From the NCBI GenBank assembly GCA_010092695.1, contig JAADJJ010000001.1, positions 186,001-250,000 of the forward strand: DNA of 64,000 nucleotides. The letters run 5' to 3'. The position numbers and the translations under genes were made by a program. The notes beneath the pieces were generated by a model. That model was not told the origin of the DNA, did not search any database, and saw only the letters and a list, made by a program, of their open reading frames with translations. Every line of letters starts with the position of its first letter. Within the stretch, counting starts at the first letter, position 1. Source of the DNA: Enterobacteriaceae bacterium 4M9 (GTDB lineage Bacteria > Pseudomonadota > Gammaproteobacteria > Enterobacterales > Enterobacteriaceae). Of the stretch, positions 44,033-53,188 are shown in pieces.

Positions 44033-46534
44033 ATGGCTTTATTAATTAACTATATCTGCGAGTTACCCAACGGGGTCCATGCGCGCCCTGCCAGCCTGCT
44101 GGAGGCGCTCTGCAATACATTTACGTCTTCCGTTGAGTGGTTTAACGTGCGCACCACCCGCCGTGGGAATGCGAAAAGTGCGCTGGCGCTGATTGGTACC
44201 CATACCCTGAAAGGCGATGAATGCCACCTCATCATTGACGGGCCCGATGAACAGCAGGCATTTGAGCGCCTTAGCACTTTTATGCGCGACGAATTTCCCC
44301 ATTGTGATACACCGCTGCCGAGCGTTGTTGAAAAGGATATTGAGCCCATCGCGCAGTCGCTGGCACGGCTAAAACCCACGCTTATTCACGCAACCCCCGT
44401 GTGCGCCGGCAGCGCCAGCGGCAAGCTTCTCCATCTGCAGTCTCAGCCTCTGGAATCCCTCACCGACTTGCCCGCTCCCCGCAGTCTGGAAGAAGAGCAG
44501 CAAGCCTTAACCGATGGGTTAAGCCAGCTGGTACGGCACATTGATCTGCGCAGGCTGGATAATGACGGTACGGCCAACGCCATTCTTGAGGCTCACCGCT
44601 CGCTGGCAACAGATACTGCCCTGCGTCAGCATTTGTCTGACGGCGTGCTGGGCGGTAAAGGCTGCGCCAGTGCGATTATTGATACCACTCGTCACTTTTG
44701 CGCGCAGTTCACGCAGTCTGGTAATCCCTATTTGCAAGAGCGCGTACTGGATGTTCGCGATGTAAGCCTTCAGCTTTTACAACATATCTACGGTGAGCAG
44801 CGCTTTGCGGCAGTGGGAAAACTCAACGAGCCGGCAATATGCATGGCCGACGAACTGACTCCCAGCCAGTTTCTTGAACTGGATAAATCGCTACTGCGGG
44901 GCTTGCTTTTGCGCAGCGGCGGCACGACGTCCCACACGGTCATTCTGGCGCGCTCGTTTTCAATACCGACGCTTGTCGGGGTCGATTGCGATGCGCTCAC
45001 CCCGTGGGTGAACACCGACATACACATTGATGGTAATGCTGGCCTGGTGGTGGTGGCTCCTGATACCGCCGTGCAGCGTTACTACCGCCAGGAAGCGTGG
45101 GTTCAGCAGCAACTGGCGTTACGCCAGCAGGAATGGCGAGATAAGGAAGGGCGCACACAAGACGGTATGCGCCTGGAAATGGCCGCCAATATTGCACACC
45201 CGGTGGAAGCCAGTACGGCTTTCAGCCAGGGAGCAGAGGCCATTGGCCTGTTTCGTACAGAAATGCTGTATATGGACCGCCCCTGTGCACCGTCAGAAAA
45301 TGAGCTGTATAACCTGCTATGCCAGGCGCTGGAGCCCGCGAAAGGGCGCAGCATTATTGTACGCACCATGGATATTGGCGGTGACAAGCCCGTGGAATAC
45401 CTGAACATTCCACAGGAAAACAACCCGTTCCTCGGTTACCGCGCGGTGCGTATTTACGAAGAGTTTCAGCCGCTGTTTCACACTCAGCTGCGCGCTATTT
45501 TGCGCGCCTCAGCGCACGGCGCGTTGAAAATCATGATCCCGATGATCTCCTCCATGGAAGAAATCCTCTGGGTGAAAGAACAACTGGCAGACGCAAAACA
45601 GTCGCTGCGCGCAGAGCACATCCCGTTTGATGAAAAAATCCCGCTCGGCATTATGCTGGAAGTCCCCTCCGTGATGTTCATTATCGACCAGTGCTGCGAG
45701 GAGATTGATTTCTTCAGCATTGGCAGCAACGACCTGACCCAATATCTGCTGGCAGTTGACCGCGATAACGCCAGAGTGACGCGCCATTACAACAGCCTCA
45801 ATCCCGCATTTTTACGCGCCCTCGACTATGCCGTACAGGCGGTACATCGCCAGGGGAAATGGATTGGTTTATGTGGCGAACTGGGTGCAAAAGGTTCAGT
45901 GCTGCCGCTACTGGTCGGGATGGGGCTGGATGAAATTAGCATGAGTGCCCCTTCCATTGCGGCGACGAAGTCCCGGCTGGCAACACTGGACAGCCGGGCG
46001 TGTCGCCAGTTGCTAAACCAGGCGATGCAGTGTCGCACCTCGCTTGAAGTTGAGCACCTGCTGGCACAATTTCGAATGGGACATCAGGAGGCACCGCTTA
46101 TCACACCTGAGTGCATCACTCTCGACAGCGACTGGCGCAGTAAAGAAGAAGTGATAAAGGGCATGACGGACAACCTGCTGCTGGCAGGGCGCTGTCGCTA
46201 CCCACGCAAGCTGGAAGCCGACCTCTGGGCCAGGGAAGACGTTTTTACCACCGGCCTCGGGTTTAGTTTTGCCATTCCACACAGCAAATCTGAGCACATT
46301 GAGCAATCCACCATCAGCGTCGCGCGACTGGCGCAACCGGTCTCGTGGGGCGATGAAAATGCGCAGTTCATCATTATGTTGACGCTTAATAAACATGCGG
46401 CAGGCGACGGACATATGCGCATTTTCTCACGCCTTGCCCGGCGCATTATGCATGACACCTTTCGCAGCGAACTGGTCAACGCCACCAGCAGTGAGCAAAT
46501 CGCAGAACTGTTACATCAGGAACTTGATCTATAA
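44033..46534 (+). CDS. ptsA: PTS fusion protein PtsA (HPr-EI-EIIA)
   Basis: PtsA combines three phosphotransferase functions in one 833-residue chain. The N-terminal HPr-like domain has NGVHARPAS with the phosphohistidine near residue 16. The enzyme I domain has SGGTTSHTVILARS and the PEP-binding LGIMLEVPSVMF and GSNDLTQY. The C-terminal fructose-type IIA domain has FAIPHSKSEH. It can therefore drive FrwB/FrwC from phosphoenolpyruvate on its own. The length equals that of the E. coli protein. It begins the ptsA-fsaB-gldA operon. Confidence 0.96.
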   Translation: MALLINYICELPNGVHARPASLLEALCNTFTSSVEWFNVRTTRRGNAKSALALIGTHTLKGDECHLIIDGPDEQQAFERLSTFMRDEFPHCDTPLPSVVEKDIEPIAQSLARLKPTLIHATPVCAGSASGKLLHLQSQPLESLTDLPAPRSLEEEQQALTDGLSQLVRHIDLRRLDNDGTANAILEAHRSLATDTALRQHLSDGVLGGKGCASAIIDTTRHFCAQFTQSGNPYLQERVLDVRDVSLQLLQHIYGEQRFAAVGKLNEPAICMADELTPSQFLELDKSLLRGLLLRSGGTTSHTVILARSFSIPTLVGVDCDALTPWVNTDIHIDGNAGLVVVAPDTAVQRYYRQEAWVQQQLALRQQEWRDKEGRTQDGMRLEMAANIAHPVEASTAFSQGAEAIGLFRTEMLYMDRPCAPSENELYNLLCQALEPAKGRSIIVRTMDIGGDKPVEYLNIPQENNPFLGYRAVRIYEEFQPLFHTQLRAILRASAHGALKIMIPMISSMEEILWVKEQLADAKQSLRAEHIPFDEKIPLGIMLEVPSVMFIIDQCCEEIDFFSIGSNDLTQYLLAVDRDNARVTRHYNSLNPAFLRALDYAVQAVHRQGKWIGLCGELGAKGSVLPLLVGMGLDEISMSAPSIAATKSRLATLDSRACRQLLNQAMQCRTSLEVEHLLAQFRMGHQEAPLITPECITLDSDWRSKEEVIKGMTDNLLLAGRCRYPRKLEADLWAREDVFTTGLGFSFAIPHSKSEHIEQSTISVARLAQPVSWGDENAQFIIMLTLNKHAAGDGHMRIFSRLARRIMHDTFRSELVNATSSEQIAELLHQELDL

Positions 46535-46554
46535 GACATTACGAGGACGTAACG

Positions 46555-47217
46555 ATGGAAATTTATCTGGATAGTGCCAATGTGGCAGAGGTTGAGCGAC
46601 TGGCACGAATCTTCCCGCTCGCGGGGGTGACAACCAATCCCAGTATTGTTGCCGCAGCAGGCGAGCCGCTTCGGGATGTGCTTATGCGCTTAAAGCAGGT
46701 CACCGGTCCTGGCGGTACGCTTTTTGCGCAGGTCATGGGGCGCGATGCCGCAACCATGATAAAAGAGGCGCAGGCGCTACGGGAATGTATCCCTGGTATC
46801 GTGGTTAAAATTCCGGTGACCGCAGAAGGGCTTGTCGCCATTAAGGCGTTGACGCAGGAAGGTGTCACCACACTTGGCACCGCCGTTTACAGCGCGGCGC
46901 AGGGGCTACTGGCAGCCCTGGCAGGCGCAAAATACGTTGCGCCCTATGTTAACAGGATCAGCGCGCAGGGCGGCGACGGTATCCGCACCGTTGCGGATCT
47001 GCAACGCCTGCTGGAGTTACATGCCCCGCACAGCAACGTGCTGGCAGCGAGCTTTAAAACACCGAGCCAGGCGCTGGATTGCCTGCTGACCGGGTGTAAA
47101 GCGATTACGTTACCGCTTGATGTCGCACAACAATTTCTGGCCTCACCCGCTGTAGATGCCGCGGTAGAAAAATTTGAACACGACTGGTCAGCGGCCTTTG
47201 GCTCGCTGGCTCTGTAG
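46555..47217 (+). CDS. fsaB: fructose-6-phosphate aldolase FsaB (TalC)
   Basis: FsaB is a transaldolase-fold class I aldolase that cleaves fructose-6-phosphate or its 1-deoxy analogue to glyceraldehyde-3-phosphate and dihydroxyacetone or hydroxyacetone. The 220-residue protein has the Schiff-base lysine in VVKIPVTAEGL near residue 85 and the family start MEIYLDSANVAEVERLA. It lies 20 bases after ptsA and 17 before gldA. Confidence 0.96.
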   Translation: MEIYLDSANVAEVERLARIFPLAGVTTNPSIVAAAGEPLRDVLMRLKQVTGPGGTLFAQVMGRDAATMIKEAQALRECIPGIVVKIPVTAEGLVAIKALTQEGVTTLGTAVYSAAQGLLAALAGAKYVAPYVNRISAQGGDGIRTVADLQRLLELHAPHSNVLAASFKTPSQALDCLLTGCKAITLPLDVAQQFLASPAVDAAVEKFEHDWSAAFGSLAL

Positions 47218-47234
47218 CCAAAAGAGGGAAAGAT

Positions 47235-48338
47235 ATGGACCAGATTATTCAGTCTCCGGGAAAATATATTCAGGGTGCAGGCGTCCTTGCACGGCTGGGG
47301 GATTATCTGCAACCGCTGGCAGCACGCCATCTGGTGGTTGGAGATAAATTCGTCCTCGGCTTTGCTGAGGAGATGCTAAAAGAAAGCGGCAAAAAAGCAG
47401 GTATCAGCCTCGAAATAGCCGCATTTGGCGGCGAGTGTTCGCAAAACGAAATAAACCGCCTACAGACACTTGCCCGACAGACGGACTGCGCGGCGGTTGT
47501 CGGCATTGGCGGCGGCAAGACGCTGGACACCGCAAAAGCGCTGGCTCACGCGCTGTCAGTGCCGGTAGTTGTGGTACCTACCATTGCATCCACTGATGCG
47601 CCATGCAGCGCACTTTCCGTGATTTACACCGACGCTGGCGAATTCGAACGCTACCTGCTTTTACCCAAAAACCCGGACATGGTGATTGTAGATACCCGCG
47701 TTATTGCTGGCGCACCAGCAAGGCTGCTGGCTGCCGGGATAGGTGATGCGCTTGCAACGTGGTTTGAAGCGCGTGCCTGCGCTCGCAGCGGCGCACGAAC
47801 CATGGCAGGCGGTGTCAGCACCCAGGCCGCACTGGCGCTGGCCGAGCTGTGCTATCACACCCTGCTTAATGAAGGCGAAAAAGCCATGATGGCCGCACAG
47901 GCAAACGTGGTGACCACCGCCCTTGAGAAAGTGACAGAAGCCAATACGTTTCTGAGCGGTGTAGGCTTTGAAAGCGGCGGGCTGGCGGCGGCACATGCCA
48001 TTCACAACGGCCTGACGACCCTTGCCGACGCACACCACTATTATCATGGTGAAAAAGTCGCCTTCGGTACACTGGTGCAACTGGTGTTAGAAAATGCCCC
48101 ACAGGATGAACTGACTGCGGTAATGACGTTATGTCAGCGCGTGGGGCTTCCCATCACGCTGGCACAACTGGATATCACAGAAGATATCCCGCAGAAAATG
48201 CGCACGGTAGCTGAAGCAGCCTGCGCGGAAGGCGAAACCATACACAACATGCCAGGCGGTGCCACCCCGGAACAGGTTTTTGCCGCCCTGCTGGTTGCTG
48301 ACCAGACCGGGAAAGCGTTTCTTCAGCGCTCGTCATAA
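47235..48338 (+). CDS. gldA: glycerol dehydrogenase GldA
   Basis: GldA is a zinc- and NAD-dependent dehydrogenase that interconverts glycerol and dihydroxyacetone and reduces hydroxyacetone to 1,2-propanediol. The 367-residue product has GIGGGKTLDTAKAL for NAD binding, and the metal ligands Asp in GIGDALATWFEA, His in AAHAIHNGL and His in HHYYHGEKVAFG. As last gene of the operon it would remove the product of FsaB and re-oxidise NADH. Confidence 0.97.
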   Translation: MDQIIQSPGKYIQGAGVLARLGDYLQPLAARHLVVGDKFVLGFAEEMLKESGKKAGISLEIAAFGGECSQNEINRLQTLARQTDCAAVVGIGGGKTLDTAKALAHALSVPVVVVPTIASTDAPCSALSVIYTDAGEFERYLLLPKNPDMVIVDTRVIAGAPARLLAAGIGDALATWFEARACARSGARTMAGGVSTQAALALAELCYHTLLNEGEKAMMAAQANVVTTALEKVTEANTFLSGVGFESGGLAAAHAIHNGLTTLADAHHYYHGEKVAFGTLVQLVLENAPQDELTAVMTLCQRVGLPITLAQLDITEDIPQKMRTVAEAACAEGETIHNMPGGATPEQVFAALLVADQTGKAFLQRSS

Positions 48339-48405
48339 GCACGTAATAACAAAGAGGCACCCTGCCCCCAGGCAACAGGGTTTCTTATGCTACTACGCCA
48401 GCCCC

Positions 48406-48431
48406 CGGCCTCACTTTGAGGCCGTTTTTTT
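48406..48431 (+). terminator. intrinsic terminator of ptsA-fsaB-gldA
   Basis: CGGCCTCA-CTT-TGAGGCCG is an eight-bp stem followed by seven Ts, 67 bases after the gldA stop. Confidence 0.93.
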
Positions 48432-48757
48432 ATCTGTTTTCACCCTTCTCATGATTGTGTTTTCCCCAAACACACTGCGGCTGTGACACGCTGGATTCAT
48501 AAAAATACTTATTCGGGATTATTCGGACGCCAGCGAATTTTGGTTTATAGATTTCCTTGTCATGTAATGACAAACTAGCTCTGCCAGCAAGGATTCTGGC
48601 ATTGAATGGATTCAATTATTTGTAAAGGGACTGTTTCTGGCTTGCAAAACAGGCAACAGGAACTAAAAAGTATCTATCACCGTCTGGTTATGTAGCCTCC
48701 TCCGGGGCGTTTTTCAGCGGCGATACCTACGCCCTGACCATTATCACGGAGCGAGAA
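48432..48757. other. gldA-yieE intergenic region
   Basis: This 326-base stretch after the terminator is more AT-rich than its surroundings. It corresponds to the right-hand junction of the relocated frw-pfl island. No gene, repeat or tRNA fragment was recognised; a GGAG-type site stands before yieE. Confidence 0.4.
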
Positions 48758-49495
48758 ATGGCAACCCACTTTGCAAGAGGGATTATTCGCCCTCAAAACC
48801 TGACGTCTACCCGGCTTTCGCCTGAATGCCACGCATGGGCTCGCGAGTTGCCAGAGCATCACCGTGAGCGCTATCTGGCCTCTCACGCGCTGCTGGCAGA
48901 GTTGATTTTCATGCTTTACGGCATTCCCCAGTTGCCATCAATTATTATCCGTGACGGAAAACCCGCCTTCTCTGACAAAACTCTTCCCGCCTTTTCTCAG
49001 GCCTGGGCCGGTAATATGACCGGCGTTGTGCTCAGTACCGAAGGCTTGTGTGGGCTGGATATGACCCTGAATAACTCATCAGGTTGTTTTAACTCCCACT
49101 ACGCAGCCCGCAACGAAGGCAACTTCACCCGCAGCGAAACCATCTGGATTAATAACCAGCAAGACCCCTGGGAAGCACGCCTGCAACTGGCTACTCTGCA
49201 CCAGAGCATCCGCAAACTTTCAGAAAATTATTGTGGTGATATCCAGATATCCCCCAGCGCAGGCAGATTGCGGGTTAACAGCAATCGCCGCGTTGAAGCG
49301 CTGTGCGATGCAGAAGATGTCCTGATCTGGTCGCTGTGTGCCTCACCGGGCGTTGATACACTGCGTCTATGGGAGTACGACTGCCGAAGTGGCTGGCAGG
49401 TACTGCCTGACCCCGGTAGCCGCAACAACTATACCGGTAACCGCATGATGCGCTTTGCCACCCATCCTGTTGAACGTAGTCTGATACTCAATTAA
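48758..49495 (+). CDS. yieE: YieE, 4'-phosphopantetheinyl transferase-like protein
   Basis: YieE belongs to the phosphopantetheinyl transferase superfamily, which attaches the CoA-derived arm to carrier proteins; its own substrate is not established. The 245-residue protein has the metal-binding GLDM motif near residue 99 and a helical segment around WEARLQLATLHQSIRKL in place of the usual WxxKEA motif, as in E. coli YieE. It is followed 29 bases later by chrR, as in E. coli. The tna, mdtL and yidZ genes that precede it there are absent. Confidence 0.9.
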   Translation: MATHFARGIIRPQNLTSTRLSPECHAWARELPEHHRERYLASHALLAELIFMLYGIPQLPSIIIRDGKPAFSDKTLPAFSQAWAGNMTGVVLSTEGLCGLDMTLNNSSGCFNSHYAARNEGNFTRSETIWINNQQDPWEARLQLATLHQSIRKLSENYCGDIQISPSAGRLRVNSNRRVEALCDAEDVLIWSLCASPGVDTLRLWEYDCRSGWQVLPDPGSRNNYTGNRMMRFATHPVERSLILN

Positions 49496-49524
49496 CCCAA
49501 CACCGAGCGCAACGAGGAGCCGTA

Positions 49525-50091
49525 ATGTCTGATTCATTGAACGTGGTGACACTGCTTGGCAGCCTGCGTAAAGGCTCCTTCAACGCCATGGTGGCGCGCA
49601 GCCTGCCGGGCATTGCCCCCGCGCAGATGAGCGTCCACGCGCTGCCTTCCATCGGCACCATTCCGCTGTATGACGCCGATGTCCAGCAGGAAGAGGGCTT
49701 CCCACAGACCGTGGAAGCAATAGCGAAACACATCCGCGCCGCCGACGGCCTGATTATTGTTACCCCGGAATATAACTACTCGGTGCCGGGCGGTCTGAAA
49801 AACGCCATCGACTGGTTGTCGCGCCTGCCTGAACAGCCGCTTGCCGGTAAACCCGTGCTTATTCAGACCAGTTCAATGGGCGTTATCGGCGGCGCTCGGT
49901 GCCAGTATCATCTGCGCCAGATTCTGGTGTTCCTGGATGCACTGGTGATGAACAAACCGGAGTTTATGGGCGGCGTGATTCAGAATAAGGTCGATGCCCA
50001 GACCGGGGAAGTGGTTGATCAGAGCACGCTCGACCACCTGAAAGGCCAGCTGACCGCGTTTGCCGAGTTTATTGAACGCGTCAAAATGTAG
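49525..50091 (+). CDS. chrR: NAD(P)H-dependent FMN reductase ChrR (quinone/chromate reductase)
   Basis: ChrR (YieF) is a flavodoxin-like enzyme that reduces quinones and, in vitro, chromate and other oxidants. The 188-residue product has the FMN phosphate loop GSLRKGSFN at residues 12-20 and the TPEYNYSVPGGLKNAIDWLSR segment of the family. AACGAGGAGC lies before the ATG. It is convergent with adeP across a shared terminator. Confidence 0.96.
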   Translation: MSDSLNVVTLLGSLRKGSFNAMVARSLPGIAPAQMSVHALPSIGTIPLYDADVQQEEGFPQTVEAIAKHIRAADGLIIVTPEYNYSVPGGLKNAIDWLSRLPEQPLAGKPVLIQTSSMGVIGGARCQYHLRQILVFLDALVMNKPEFMGGVIQNKVDAQTGEVVDQSTLDHLKGQLTAFAEFIERVKM

Positions 50092-50115
50092 CGGTGTTTC
50101 TAAAACGCAGAAAGC

Positions 50116-50144
50116 AAAACGCCAGCCCGTGGGCTGGCGTTTTT
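50116..50144. terminator. bidirectional terminator between chrR and adeP
   Basis: AAAACGCCAGCCC and GGGCTGGCGTTTT form a perfect 13-bp stem flanked by As on the left and Ts on the right, so it can end transcripts from both convergent genes. Confidence 0.95.
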
Positions 50145-50157
50145 GACTGAAGCAGAC

Positions 50158-51489
50158 TCAGTCTACAAAGACAAATTTCAGCACAAACAGCAGCGCTACT
50201 ACCACCACGCACAGGCTGATGTCACGCCAGCGGCCGGTGAAGAACTTCATAACGCAGTAAGAGATAAAGCCCAGCGCAATGCCTTCGGTTATTGAGAAGC
50301 TAAACGGCATCATCACCGCAGTGATGAACGCCGGAACGGCTTCGGTGAGGTCATCCCACTTCACGCGCGCGAGGCTTGAGGTCATCAGCACGCCCACATA
50401 AATCAGCGCACCCGCCGCCGCATAAGCCGGCACCATGCCCGCCAGCGGCGAGAGGAAAATCACCACCAGGAACAGCAAACCCACCACCACTGCCGTCATA
50501 CCGGTGCGCCCACCGACCGACACACCTGCGGAGGATTCGATATAGGCCGTCACCGAAGAGGTGCCGATAAACGAGCCGCCCACGGACGACACGCTATCAA
50601 CCAGCAGCGCCTGCTTCATACGCGGGAATTTGCCTTTCTCATCACTCAGGCCCGCTTTGTCGGTCACGCCGATAAGCGTACCGGAGGAGTCAAACAGGTT
50701 GACCAGCATGAAGGAGAAGATAACGCCCGCCAGACCGATATTCAGCGAACCCGCTAAATCGACTTGCCCGACAACGGACGACACGCTCGGTGGCGCAGAA
50801 ACGATGCCGTTGTATTGCACATCGCCCATCAGCAGGCCCAGCACCGTGGTGACCACAATGGATACCAGCACGGCGGCGTGAATGTTGCGCGAGGCAAGAA
50901 TGGCAATAATGAAAAAGCCGAGCGCGCCGAGCAGTACGCTGTGTGAGGTCAAATCGCCAATCGTCACCAGCGTCTCAGGGTTGGCCACGATAATACCGGC
51001 GTTTTTCAGCCCCATCATGCCGATAAACAGGCCGATACCGCTGGTAATGCCCACGCGCAAGCTGAGCGGGATATTCGCAATCATCCAGTAGCGCACGCGC
51101 AGCAGCGTGAGGATAAGCAGGCCCACCGCGCCCCAGAAGATAGCACCCATACCAACCTGCCAGGACAGGCCCATTGCGCCAACGACCACAAACGCAAAGA
51201 ATGCATTCAGCCCCATAGCTGGCGCCAGCGCCACCGGCAGGTTGGCAAACAGCCCCATCAGGATGCTGCCCACCGCCGCGATAAGGCAGGTGGTTACGAA
51301 TACGGCCTGCGTATCCATTCCGGCTGCACCCAGAATCTGCGGGTTCACAAAAACGATGTACACCATCGTCAGGAAGGTGGTGAAACCGGCTATAACCTCT
51401 GTACGGGCATTTGTTCCGTGTTCACGCAATTTAAACACGCGCTCAAGCAGCCCCTGTTTTTCCGCCAGAGGCGTTTGTTGTTGGCTCAT
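50158..51489 (-). CDS. adeP: adenine permease AdeP
   Basis: AdeP (PurP, YieG) is a proton-coupled adenine importer of the AzgA-type NCS2 group. The 443-residue protein has about 13 hydrophobic segments and the conserved NAFFAFVV and DSSGTLIGVTDKAG stretches. Three in-frame ATGs occur; the third (51489) gives MSQQQ as in E. coli. A PurR-like operator lies 102 bases upstream. Confidence 0.95.
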   Translation of the reverse strand: MSQQQTPLAEKQGLLERVFKLREHGTNARTEVIAGFTTFLTMVYIVFVNPQILGAAGMDTQAVFVTTCLIAAVGSILMGLFANLPVALAPAMGLNAFFAFVVVGAMGLSWQVGMGAIFWGAVGLLILTLLRVRYWMIANIPLSLRVGITSGIGLFIGMMGLKNAGIIVANPETLVTIGDLTSHSVLLGALGFFIIAILASRNIHAAVLVSIVVTTVLGLLMGDVQYNGIVSAPPSVSSVVGQVDLAGSLNIGLAGVIFSFMLVNLFDSSGTLIGVTDKAGLSDEKGKFPRMKQALLVDSVSSVGGSFIGTSSVTAYIESSAGVSVGGRTGMTAVVVGLLFLVVIFLSPLAGMVPAYAAAGALIYVGVLMTSSLARVKWDDLTEAVPAFITAVMMPFSFSITEGIALGFISYCVMKFFTGRWRDISLCVVVVALLFVLKFVFVD

Positions 51490-51590
51490 CATCATTTGAC
51501 CCGGATAAGAAGGAAAATTCGCCGCTCATCCTATACCAAAATGGCCGCAGGATAACGGCGATTACGCGATTTTTTCACCAAAATCATTTT

Positions 51591-51606
51591 ACGGCAACGA
51601 TTGCGT
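51591..51606. promoter_or_regulatory. probable PurR operator for adeP
   Basis: ACGGCAACGATTGCGT matches 13 of 16 bases of the remembered PurR consensus. It lies in the adeP-yieH divergent region, in the position expected for purine repression of adeP. It could also affect yieH, whose start is 41 bases away. Confidence 0.65.
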
Positions 51607-51646
51607 GTTTAAAGTAAGCACTCAACTTTCATCAACAGGAAACGGC

Positions 51647-52312
51647 ATGTCCCGGATAGAAGCGGTATTTTTTGACTGCGACGGTACGCTGGTCGACAGC
51701 GAAGTCCTTTGCTCACGCGCCTACGTACACATGTTTGCCCACTACGGCGTTCATCTTGACCTCGAAGACGTCTTCCGGCGCTTTAAAGGCGTGAAACTGT
51801 ACGACATTATCGATGCAAACATCGCCGAACACGGTATGACTGTCGATCGCGATGCATTGGAGCCGCTGTATCGCGCAGAAGTGGCGCGGCTGTTTGAAAG
51901 CGAACTGAAACCCATCGACGGCGCCGCCGCGCTGCTCGAGCGTATTACGGTGCCGATGTGCGTGGTATCAAATGGCCCGGTCAGCAAAATGCAGCATTCA
52001 TTGGGTAACACCGGCATGCTGCACCATTTCCCGGACACGCTCTACAGCGGCTACGACATTCAGCGCTGGAAGCCCGATCCGGCGCTGATGTTCCACGCCG
52101 CTGAAGCCATGAAGGTTAATGTGCAAAACTGCATTCTGGTGGACGACTCCGCTGCCGGCGCCCAGTCCGGCATTGATGCCGGGATGCAGGTGTATTACCT
52201 GTGCGCAGACCCGCACAACAAACCTATTCACCACCCTAACGTGACCATGTTTACCCGTCTTTGCGAATTGCCCGCGCTGTGGCGTGAAAAAGGCTGGAAT
52301 ATTACCCGTTAA
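51647..52312 (+). CDS. yieH: HAD-family phosphatase YieH
   Basis: YieH is a HAD phosphatase reported to hydrolyse 6-phosphogluconate and some nucleotides. The 221-residue protein has motif I FFDCDGTLVDSE at residues 8-19, motif II VVSNGP, and motifs III-IV KPDPALMFHAA and LVDDSAAGAQSG. ATG 51647 gives the E. coli start MSRIEAVFF; a frame open to 51605 is not supported. Confidence 0.95.
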   Translation: MSRIEAVFFDCDGTLVDSEVLCSRAYVHMFAHYGVHLDLEDVFRRFKGVKLYDIIDANIAEHGMTVDRDALEPLYRAEVARLFESELKPIDGAAALLERITVPMCVVSNGPVSKMQHSLGNTGMLHHFPDTLYSGYDIQRWKPDPALMFHAAEAMKVNVQNCILVDDSAAGAQSGIDAGMQVYYLCADPHNKPIHHPNVTMFTRLCELPALWREKGWNITR

Positions 52313-52375
52313 CGGCAAAAAGCTTGGCGCGTTGCCAGGCTTATCTACCGCTTTTTGATAGCGTATAAATGACAA

Positions 52376-52395
52376 ACGGTCTGCAAGCAGACCGT
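52376..52395 (-). terminator. hairpin after phoU
   Basis: ACGGTCTGC and GCAGACCGT form a perfect nine-bp stem around two bases. On the minus strand it is followed by TTGTCATTTAT, a weak T-rich tail, 22 bases after the phoU stop. It is the likely end of the pst operon transcript. Confidence 0.6.
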
Positions 52396-52416
52396 CTGAA
52401 GACATGAGCGAAACCG

Positions 52417-53142
52417 TTACTCTTTGGGATCGCTTCCGGCCAGCAGCTTATCCAGCTCATCGCCGCCAACATGGCGGAAGTCCTGACCCTTAACGAAGTA
52501 GAAAATAAACTCGCAGATGTTCTGGCAGCGGTCACCGATACGCTCAATGGAGCGGGCGCAAAACAGCGCTGTCAGCACGCTGGGAATGGTGCGCGTGTCT
52601 TCCATCATATAGGTCATCAGCTGACGCACGATGCCCTCATACTCCTGGTCCACTTTCTTGTCTTCACGGTAGATTCGCACCGCTTCGTCGAGGTCCATAC
52701 GCGCAAAGGCATCCAGCACGTCGTGCAGCATCTGCACCGTGTGGCGGCCCAGCGATTCCAGGCTCACCAGCAGCGGCTGGTGCTGGTGCGAGAACTTCTC
52801 CAGCGCCGTGCGGCAGATTTTATCTGCCACATCGCCAATGCGTTCCAGTTCAGAGATGGTTTTGATAATTGCCATCACCAGGCGCAGGTCGCTGGCGGTG
52901 GGCTGACGCTTGGCGATGATGCGCACGCACGCCTCGTCAATCTCCACCTCCATCATGTTGACCTTCTGGTCGCCGTCGATCACCTGCTTTGCCAGGTCGC
53001 TGTCCTGGTTGTGCATGGCGGTAATCGCATCAGAAAGCTGCTGCTCCACCAGCCCACCCATGATCATCACCTGGGTGCGGATGTGCTCCAGCTCGGCGTT
53101 GAACTGCCCGGAGATATGCTTATTGAGATTCAGGTTATCCAT
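52417..53142 (-). CDS. phoU: phosphate signalling protein PhoU
   Basis: PhoU links the Pst transporter to the PhoR sensor and keeps the Pho regulon off when phosphate is plentiful. The 241-residue all-helical protein has two repeats of the PhoU domain with metal-binding EMEVDEACVRII-like and RIGDRCQNICEF segments. It is the last gene of the pstSCAB-phoU operon. Confidence 0.97.
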   Translation of the reverse strand: MDNLNLNKHISGQFNAELEHIRTQVMIMGGLVEQQLSDAITAMHNQDSDLAKQVIDGDQKVNMMEVEIDEACVRIIAKRQPTASDLRLVMAIIKTISELERIGDVADKICRTALEKFSHQHQPLLVSLESLGRHTVQMLHDVLDAFARMDLDEAVRIYREDKKVDQEYEGIVRQLMTYMMEDTRTIPSVLTALFCARSIERIGDRCQNICEFIFYFVKGQDFRHVGGDELDKLLAGSDPKE

Positions 53143-53188
53143 TTAACACTCCACAAATCCGATAGTCGTCGGGTTGGCGCAAGGTGCA

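Noticed and set aside
48432..48757. tRNA or integrase remnant at the right end of the frw-pfl island
   Set aside because: No cloverleaf, direct repeat or integrase fragment could be seen, so a tRNA-type integration is not supported.
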